From: Myxococcales bacterium
Lineage (GTDB): Bacteria > Myxococcota > Myxococcia > Myxococcales > Myxococcaceae
Length of the DNA: 19,561 bases
Direction: 5' to 3'
NCBI GenBank assembly: GCA_003153055.1
Contig: PMBV01000056.1
Coordinates: 1-19,561 of the forward strand
A program made the position numbers and the translations under genes. This document shows positions 14,041-19,561 of the stretch, in pieces. Numbering within the stretch: position 1 is the stretch's first letter; every line of letters starts with the position of its first letter. The notes beneath the pieces were generated by a model. The model made no database searches, was not told the origin of the DNA, and saw nothing but the letters and a program-made list of their open reading frames with translations.

Positions 14041-15374
14041 GCGGCTCGAGGCTCCTCGTCGTCGACGATGACCCCCATGCCAGGGGGCTCCTCAAGCGGT
14101 TGTTGGCCCCGATGGGCGAAGTGGTGGAGGCGGCGAGCGCCAAGGAGGCGCAGGCCATCATCGCCCGGGGCCCGGCCTTCGACCTGGTGATGACCGACAT
14201 GGCGATGCCCGAGGCCGACGACGGGCTCAAGGTGCTGGCGGCCTCGAAGGAGCACGGCGTCGACACCCCTGTCATCGTGGTCACCGCGTACGGCAACATC
14301 GAGGGCGCGCTGGACACGATTCAGCAGGGAGCCTTCGACTACCTGACCAAGCCCTTCGACGTCGACGCCATCGTGCGGGTGGCCCGCCGAGCCCTCGAGC
14401 AGAAGCGCCTGGTCGAGGAGAACCGGAGCCTCAAGCAGCAGGTGAGGCCGCCCTCTCTGGTGGGTCGCTCCAACGCGCTCTTGGAGGTCTTCAAGCAGGT
14501 GGCCCGAGCGGCCCAGTCGGACGTGCCGGTGCTCATCAACGGCGAGACCGGCACAGGGAAGGAGATGGTGGCTCGGAGTCTCCACCAACGCAGCCGTCGG
14601 TCGGCGGCGCCCTTCATCGCTGTCGACTGCAACGCCATCGCCGAGTCGCTGATGGAGTCGGAGCTGTTCGGCCATGCTCGGGGCGCCTTCACGGGTGCGA
14701 CCGGGGCGAGGCGAGGGCTCTTCGAGGAGGCCAACGGCGGCACGCTCTTCCTCGACGAGATTGGCGACATCGGCCCGAAGATTCAGTCGCAGCTCCTCCG
14801 GGCGGTGCAAGAGGGAGAGATTCGCCGGGTCGGTGAGTCGGTGGCGGTGAAGGTCGACGTGCGCGTGGTGGCCGCCACCAACAAAGACCTCAAGGCCTCG
14901 GTGAAGGAAGGGAAGTTCCGGGAAGACCTCCTCTACCGGCTCGACGTGGTGTCGCTGGTGCTGCCGCCCTTGCGCGAGCGCCGCGAGGACATCCCCGCGT
15001 TGATCGAGCACTTCGCCGCGCTCCACGCTCAGGGCGGCGCGCGCCCGGTGGTGGCCGCCGAGGCGATTCAACGGCTGATGGCCTACGACTGGCCGGGCAA
15101 CGTGCGGCAGCTCGAGAACATCGTCGCGCGGGCCCTGGCGCTCAACTCCACGGGCATTCTCATGCCGGGAGACTTCCCCGCGCCCATCGGTGACGCGGCG
15201 ACGCCGGCCGGGCCCTCGGGGCTCACCGACGACTTGCCTGCCCTCGACGAGCTCAACCGTCGCTACGCCCAGCAGGTGCTGCAGCGCACGTCGGGCAACA
15301 AGTCCGAGGCGGCCCGCATCTTGGGCGTCGACCGGAAGACGCTGTACAAGTTGATCGGCCCCGAGGAGACCTGA
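14037..15374 (+). CDS. NtrC-family sigma-54-dependent response regulator
   Basis: This 445-residue regulator has a receiver domain (1-115) with acidic residues VVDDD, phospho-acceptor Asp54 in VMTDMAMP, Thr83 and Lys105 (TKPF). The AAA+ sigma-54 activation domain (about 130-365) has Walker A GETGTGKE (169-176), an intact GAFTGA loop (216-221) that contacts sigma-54, Walker B LFLDEIGD and a sensor-II-type PGNVRQLEN segment. A Fis-type helix-turn-helix closes the protein (SGNKSEAARILGVDRKTLYKLI). Phosphorylation should drive assembly and ATP-dependent opening of sigma-54 promoters. The start ATG lies in an ATGA overlap with the upstream gene, with GAGG seven bases before it. No histidine kinase gene is adjacent in this operon, so the cognate kinase is unknown. 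Confidence 0.94.
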   Translation: MSGSRLLVVDDDPHARGLLKRLLAPMGEVVEAASAKEAQAIIARGPAFDLVMTDMAMPEADDGLKVLAASKEHGVDTPVIVVTAYGNIEGALDTIQQGAFDYLTKPFDVDAIVRVARRALEQKRLVEENRSLKQQVRPPSLVGRSNALLEVFKQVARAAQSDVPVLINGETGTGKEMVARSLHQRSRRSAAPFIAVDCNAIAESLMESELFGHARGAFTGATGARRGLFEEANGGTLFLDEIGDIGPKIQSQLLRAVQEGEIRRVGESVAVKVDVRVVAATNKDLKASVKEGKFREDLLYRLDVVSLVLPPLRERREDIPALIEHFAALHAQGGARPVVAAEAIQRLMAYDWPGNVRQLENIVARALALNSTGILMPGDFPAPIGDAATPAGPSGLTDDLPALDELNRRYAQQVLQRTSGNKSEAARILGVDRKTLYKLIGPEET

Positions 15375-15414
15375 GAACCTCCGCGGTCGGCCGGGCGCTC
15401 CAAGAAGGAACACG

Positions 15415-15930
15415 ATGGCCCCGGTACCTCCCCAGCGCCGAATTGTTCGATGGGCCAAGGAAGGAGCGATTCTCCTCGCTCTCGTGCTGGGCATCGGCGC
15501 CTGGCAGACGCGCCACCACCCCACGGGGCTCGCTCCAGACTTCGCGTTGCGCGAGCTGGGTCGCGAGGGCGTCGTCACCCGTGACTCGCTCGCCGGTCGC
15601 CCCACGATGCTCGTCTTCTGGGCGCCCTGGTGCGGGGTGTGCAAGGTCGAGTCGCCGAACGTGTCGTGGGTCCGCGACCTGGTGGGCTCCAAGGCCCAGG
15701 TCCTCTCCGTGGTCGCGGGCTACCGCTCGGTGGGTGAGGTGGAGGCGTCGGTGAAGGAGCGCGCGATGGACTACCCGGTGCTCCTGGGCGACGACGAGAC
15801 GACGGGTCGCTTCGGGGTGGAGGCGTTCCCTACCGTCTTCTTCCTCGACGAGAAGGGCCACATTCGCCACTCGGCCACCGGTTACACCACGACGCTGGGT
15901 CTCCTCTGGCGCCTGTTCGCGCCGTTCTGA
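15415..15930 (+). CDS. Membrane-anchored TlpA/ScsD-like thioredoxin
   Basis: This 171-residue protein has an N-terminal basic stretch and one transmembrane helix (about 15-31, EGAILLALVLGIGAW), followed by a periplasmic thioredoxin fold. The redox motif is W-C73-G-V-C76-K in VFWAPWCGVCKVES, and the cis-proline lies in VEAFPTVFFLD near residue 141. This matches TlpA/DsbE/ScsD-type thiol-disulfide oxidoreductases, which reduce periplasmic partner cysteines, for example in cytochrome c maturation or copper tolerance. No cytochrome maturation genes are nearby, so the partner is unknown. AAGGA five bases before the ATG supports the start. It follows the regulator by 40 bp in the same direction, probably in one operon. 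Confidence 0.88.
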   Translation: MAPVPPQRRIVRWAKEGAILLALVLGIGAWQTRHHPTGLAPDFALRELGREGVVTRDSLAGRPTMLVFWAPWCGVCKVESPNVSWVRDLVGSKAQVLSVVAGYRSVGEVEASVKERAMDYPVLLGDDETTGRFGVEAFPTVFFLDEKGHIRHSATGYTTTLGLLWRLFAPF

Positions 15931-15994
15931 GCTCGGGGCCCTCGGCTTTCGGTGGGAACCGATCCACGCGGCGGGAGGCTCTCCCCGTCAAGTC

Positions 15995-16729
15995 ATGGCG
16001 ACTTCTCACTTCACCGGTTGTCTCTCGTGCGGCGCCGAGCTCACGTACCGCGAGCGAGCCGAGCCGATGGTGTGCGTCGGGTGTGGCCGAACGCACCAGA
16101 GCAATGCCCGCTGCGTCGAAGGGCACTTCTTCTGCGACGTGTGCCACTCGGGTGAGACGGTGGACGTCATCGAACAGGCGTGCCTCGCCTCCCTCGAGAC
16201 CGACCCGGTGGCTCTCACGCTCACCGTCATGCGGCACCCGAAGGTGAAGATGCACGGGGCCGAGCACCACTACTTGACGCCGGCGGCGCTTCTCACCGCC
16301 TATTGCAATGTTCGAGGCGAGGCTCCCGAGCGCAAGGCGTCGCTCCTCGCTGAGGCGAAGAAGCGGGCGGTGCAGGTCCCCGGAGGGACGTGTGGCTACT
16401 GGGGTGCGTGCGGCGCCGGCATCGGCACGGGCATCTTCGTCAGCCTCGTCACCGGTGCCACGCCTCGCTCCAAGGAGCCGTGGGTCTTGGCGCAGACGAT
16501 GACGTCGGAGGTGCTCGGCCTCTACGCGAAGCTGGGCGGGCCGCGCTGCTGCAAGCGGAACACCTGGGTGGCCACGCTCGCCGCGGCGAAGTTCGCCCGG
16601 CAGCGCCTCGACACGCCGATGTCGGCCCGGGGGCCTCGCTGCGAGTTCAGCCCGTCGAACCCCGACTGCCACAAACAGGAGTGCCCATTCCATCCACGCA
16701 CTCCACGGGTGGAGCACGTGGCGTCGTGA
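15995..16729 (+). CDS. Cysteine-rich DUF5714-type protein
   Basis: This 244-residue protein begins with a likely metal-binding region: CLSC (9, 12), CVGC (27, 30), Cys40 and CDVC (47, 50), arranged like one or two zinc ribbons or a cluster site. The rest carries HGAEHHYLTPAALLTAY, VPGGTCGYWGACGAGIGTGIF, LVTGATP and GGPRCCKRNTW, which I recognise from DUF5714 proteins found in anaerobes, methanogens and deltaproteobacteria. The molecular function is unknown; the many cysteines suggest metal or redox chemistry. A short Cys-rich tail (GPRCEFSPSNPDCHKQECPF) adds further possible ligands. No good ribosome site is next to ATG 15995 (a GGGAGG is 16 bases away). It is 64 bp downstream of the TlpA-like gene, and a redox partnership is plausible but unproven. 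Confidence 0.8.
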   Translation: MATSHFTGCLSCGAELTYRERAEPMVCVGCGRTHQSNARCVEGHFFCDVCHSGETVDVIEQACLASLETDPVALTLTVMRHPKVKMHGAEHHYLTPAALLTAYCNVRGEAPERKASLLAEAKKRAVQVPGGTCGYWGACGAGIGTGIFVSLVTGATPRSKEPWVLAQTMTSEVLGLYAKLGGPRCCKRNTWVATLAAAKFARQRLDTPMSARGPRCEFSPSNPDCHKQECPFHPRTPRVEHVAS

Positions 16730-16851
16730 GGTAAAGGCCCGGCCGAGGGCGTGGGCAAGCACCCATCGTTCGCTTCGGATGCGCCGTGGCCGCGAGCACG
16801 GCTCGGTGAACGGTCATTCTCGACCTTTCAGGCTCTGGCCCCACCTTCGTC

Positions 16852-16857
16852 TAGCCT
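16852..16857 (+). promoter_or_regulatory. Possible -10 element of the RNA-repair cassette
   Basis: TAGCCT, the same hexamer seen before the hybrid kinase gene, lies 22 bases before ATG 16880 in the 150-bp gap after the DUF5714 gene. No clear -35 box is visible. The gap suggests the cassette has its own promoter rather than depending on the upstream genes. Confidence 0.2.
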
Positions 16858-16879
16858 GGGCCCAACTCGCGAGCCCGCC

Positions 16880-17703
<824 letters not shown>

Positions 17704-17707
<4 letters not shown>

Positions 17708-18861
17708 CTGAGCTCTCGCAACTCGTTCCGGTGCCTGGGCCTCTCGGCTTTGCCATCGACTGGCCCCAGGTGGAGGAGGCACTCGAGGGACTCGTGTCGA
17801 GTCGGACCCTCGCCGCCACGCGCCAGGATGCTTCGGTTCACGCCGAGGGCGATGTGTGGGCTCATACCCGGCTGGTGCTGGAGGCGCTCACCAGCTCGTC
17901 CGAGTGGCGGGCGCTCGACCAAGGTCAGCGCGTCGTCACCTTCGTCGCCGCCCTCGCCCACGACGTGGGGAAGGCCTCGACGACCCGGGCCGACGCCGAG
18001 GGCCGGCTCTCGTCGAGAGGCCACAGTGGTCGAGGCGAGCAGCTCGTGCGCCATTGGCTGTGGCGACTGGGGGCGAACTTCGCCGACCGCGAACACGTCT
18101 GCCGGCTCATTCGAAACCACCAGGCGCCGTTCTACGCGTTGGAGAGGGAGAACCCTCCGTACCTCGCCGCGCGGCTGTCACTGGGTCTCACCAACCGGCT
18201 CCTGGTGACCCTGGCGCTGGCCGACGCGCGGGGCCGGAGGTGCGTCGACGCCGCGGCCCAGGCTCGTATGGTCGAGAACTGCGAGCTGTACGGGGCGCTG
18301 TGCGAGGAGGAGGGCGTGCTCGACGGACCGAAGGACTTCGCCAGTGAGCACACCCGCGTCGTGTGGTGCGAGTCGGGCGGCCAGCGAGCGCCCGAGGTCG
18401 CCGCGTTCGATGACACGACCTGCGAGCTCACCCTCATGTCTGGGTTGCCGGCCGCTGGGAAAGACACCTGGCTCGAGACTCATTGCCCGCAGCTCGAGGT
18501 GGTGTCTCTCGATGCGCTCCGTGAGCTGCACGATGTGGCCCCGACCGACGACCAAGGGTGGCTCGTACAGACGGCCCGGGAGGCCGCGCGGAGTTACCTG
18601 CGCGCCGGGCGGTCCTTCGCGTGGAACGCCACCACCTTGAGTGCGCAATTCCGGAGCCAGGTCATCGAGCTGGCGAGGTCGTACCGTGCCCGGGTGCACC
18701 TGGTGTACTGCGAGGCTGGCCCGCGGGAGCTCGCGGCTCGCAACGGATCCCGGAGAGACCCGGTCCCGGCTGCGGCGGTGAAGAAGATGCTCGAGCGCTG
18801 GTCGGTGCCGCTCCCCGACGAGGCCCACCGGGTAACCTATGCGGTGATGGTCTCTCCGTGA
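17704..18861 (+). CDS. HD-Pnk: HD phosphoesterase fused to polynucleotide 5'-kinase
   Basis: This 385-residue bifunctional RNA end-healing enzyme has two parts. Residues 35-205 form an HD domain: an upstream His in VWAHTRLVLEAL, the signature His86-Asp87 in ALAHDVGK, then GHSGRGEQ, IRNHQAPF and a later Asp in ALADARG. Residues 240-385 form a P-loop kinase: GLPAAGKDTW with Lys253, Asp270 and Arg273 in SLDALREL (the catalytic Asp and substrate Arg of T4 Pnkp-like kinases), and an Arg-rich lid (RNGSRRDPVP). This is the layout of Runella HD-Pnk, whose HD part removes 2',3'-cyclic or 3' phosphates and whose kinase phosphorylates 5'-OH ends. GGAG five bases before the ATG lies inside the ligase gene, confirming the overlapping start. 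It pairs with the ligase to restore broken RNA. Confidence 0.9.
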
Positions 18862-18877
18862 CGAGCGCCAGGCTGTC

Positions 18878-19561
18878 TCACGGGTTGGCCTGGAGCGGCA
18901 CCAAGACCGACGGCCCCGGTCCGTTGCTCGTCTGTGGAGTCAGCCGGAGGGTCGCGCTGTAGGAGCCACCATCCAGGGAGCCCAAACCATGCATGAAGCT
19001 CACCACGAGCTGGCAGGTGGAGGTTCCTGCGTCGGCCCAGATGCTCCTGGCGCAGCTCGTGGTGTACCTCCCGAACGCGGAAACGCTCGGACCCTCGTAG
19101 GTATCCTGGATGCCGGCGACGGCCATCGAACCCTCGTACGTCACCCAGAAGTTCTGGCGTGACGAGGTGGCTCCCGCGTCGAGGACCCACGAGGTGGGGT
19201 CCACCGAGAAGCTCGTGCTCTCGCCTGTGCCCAGAAGGGTGATGGTCGCGGCCAATCCGAGGTCGCTCGTCACTGTGAACGTTCGATCGGCAGGGCCCAG
19301 CTTCGTGGGAGCAAAAGAATACGCCCACTGGCACGAGGCGTCGGCGCCCAGGGTGGAACACGAGGGCGTCACGTGGAAGCCTCCGTCGATGACGCTGGCG
19401 CTTCCTGGGAACATGAGGACGGTCGCCGATTGGTTGTAGAGCATCGGCTTGGATTCCGCGGTCGTCGTCCCGAGCGCGACGCCGCCGAAGCTCACCGAGT
19501 TGGGGACGAAGAGGAGAGTGCCTCCACCGCCGCCGACTCCACCGCCGCCGACTCCACCGCC
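18878..19561 (-). CDS. Partial secreted protein with Gly-rich linker and choice-of-anchor-D-like domain
   Basis: Only the C-terminal 227 residues are in the window; the frame is open to the right edge, so the start and any signal peptide lie outside. The visible part begins with a GGGGV-repeat linker, then LLFVPNSVSFGGVALGTT, the usual opening of HYDIN/ASPM-type Ig-like (choice-of-anchor D) domains. That domain continues with CSTLGADASCQWAYSFAP and closes at ITLLGTGE. A second beta-rich domain of about 110 residues follows. A GTG at 19495 could be mistaken for a start, but the upstream codons continue the same domain (FVPNSVSFG). Such proteins are commonly exported lipoproteins with structural or adhesive roles; no enzymatic motif is visible. 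It ends 16 bp from the convergent HD-Pnk gene. Confidence 0.75.
   Translation of the reverse strand, partial: GGGVGGGGVGGGGGTLLFVPNSVSFGGVALGTTTAESKPMLYNQSATVLMFPGSASVIDGGFHVTPSCSTLGADASCQWAYSFAPTKLGPADRTFTVTSDLGLAATITLLGTGESTSFSVDPTSWVLDAGATSSRQNFWVTYEGSMAVAGIQDTYEGPSVSAFGRYTTSCARSIWADAGTSTCQLVVSFMHGLGSLDGGSYSATLRLTPQTSNGPGPSVLVPLQANP
19520..19561 (-). repeat. 15-bp tandem repeat encoding a Gly-rich linker
   Basis: Read on the minus strand, units of about GTCGGCGGCGGTGGA recur with period 15 and encode V-G-G-G-G. At least two and a half units are visible and the array runs off the window edge. It lies inside the partial secreted-protein gene and keeps the frame, because 15 is a multiple of three. 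Confidence 0.7.

Noticed and set aside
14022..15692. 556-codon minus-strand frame opposite the regulator and TlpA-like genes
   Set aside because: It spans two real plus-strand genes and their gap; the composition is typical of an antisense GC-rich frame.
16735..16765. GGCCCGGCCGAGGGC as a terminator after the DUF5714 gene
   Set aside because: The stem is only about four pairs and no T-run follows, so an intrinsic terminator cannot be supported.

Overview
The window is strongly GC-rich with G/C-loaded third codon positions. It carries secreted lipoproteins with Asp-Ala-Gly-type linkers, a large hybrid histidine kinase and an NtrC-type sigma-54 activator. This combination suggests a Myxococcota (former Deltaproteobacteria) chromosome, probably of the Myxococcus/Archangium kind; that placement is an inference from style, not from a marker gene. 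I see no rRNA, tRNA, CRISPR, insertion sequence or phage gene.

Left part (1-7532): mainly cell-envelope and exported proteins. A thioredoxin-fold protein with WCHTC (219-1475) faces a large secreted Asp-box (BNR) beta-propeller protein (4199-1494, minus). A 313-bp gap follows, holding a good sigma-54 -24/-12 match and a perfect inverted repeat, and then a two-domain PRC-barrel protein (4513-5175). Next is a divergent pair of lipoproteins: a composite repeat / L-domain-like / C-type-lectin-like protein (6571-5156, minus) and a SUMF1/FGE-fold protein (6696-7532).

Middle (7624-13257): a membrane-bound hybrid histidine kinase (sensor, HAMP, two PAS, HisKA, HATPase, REC) abuts, stop to stop, a minus-strand pair. 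That pair is a purine nucleoside phosphorylase followed by a ThDP enzyme that closely resembles the animal ILVBL/HACL2 2-hydroxyacyl-CoA lyase.

Right part (13372-19561): an unrecognised 222-aa protein is coupled by an ATGA overlap to an NtrC-family regulator, followed at short distances by a membrane-anchored TlpA-like thioredoxin and a cysteine-rich DUF5714-type protein. Then comes the most notable unit, a two-gene RNA-repair cassette: an Rnl2-like RNA ligase (16880-17707) overlapping by ATGA an HD-domain/polynucleotide-kinase fusion (17704-18861). Together these supply 3'-end healing, 5'-end phosphorylation and sealing of broken RNA. The window ends inside a minus-strand, Gly-rich-linker, choice-of-anchor-D-like secreted protein.
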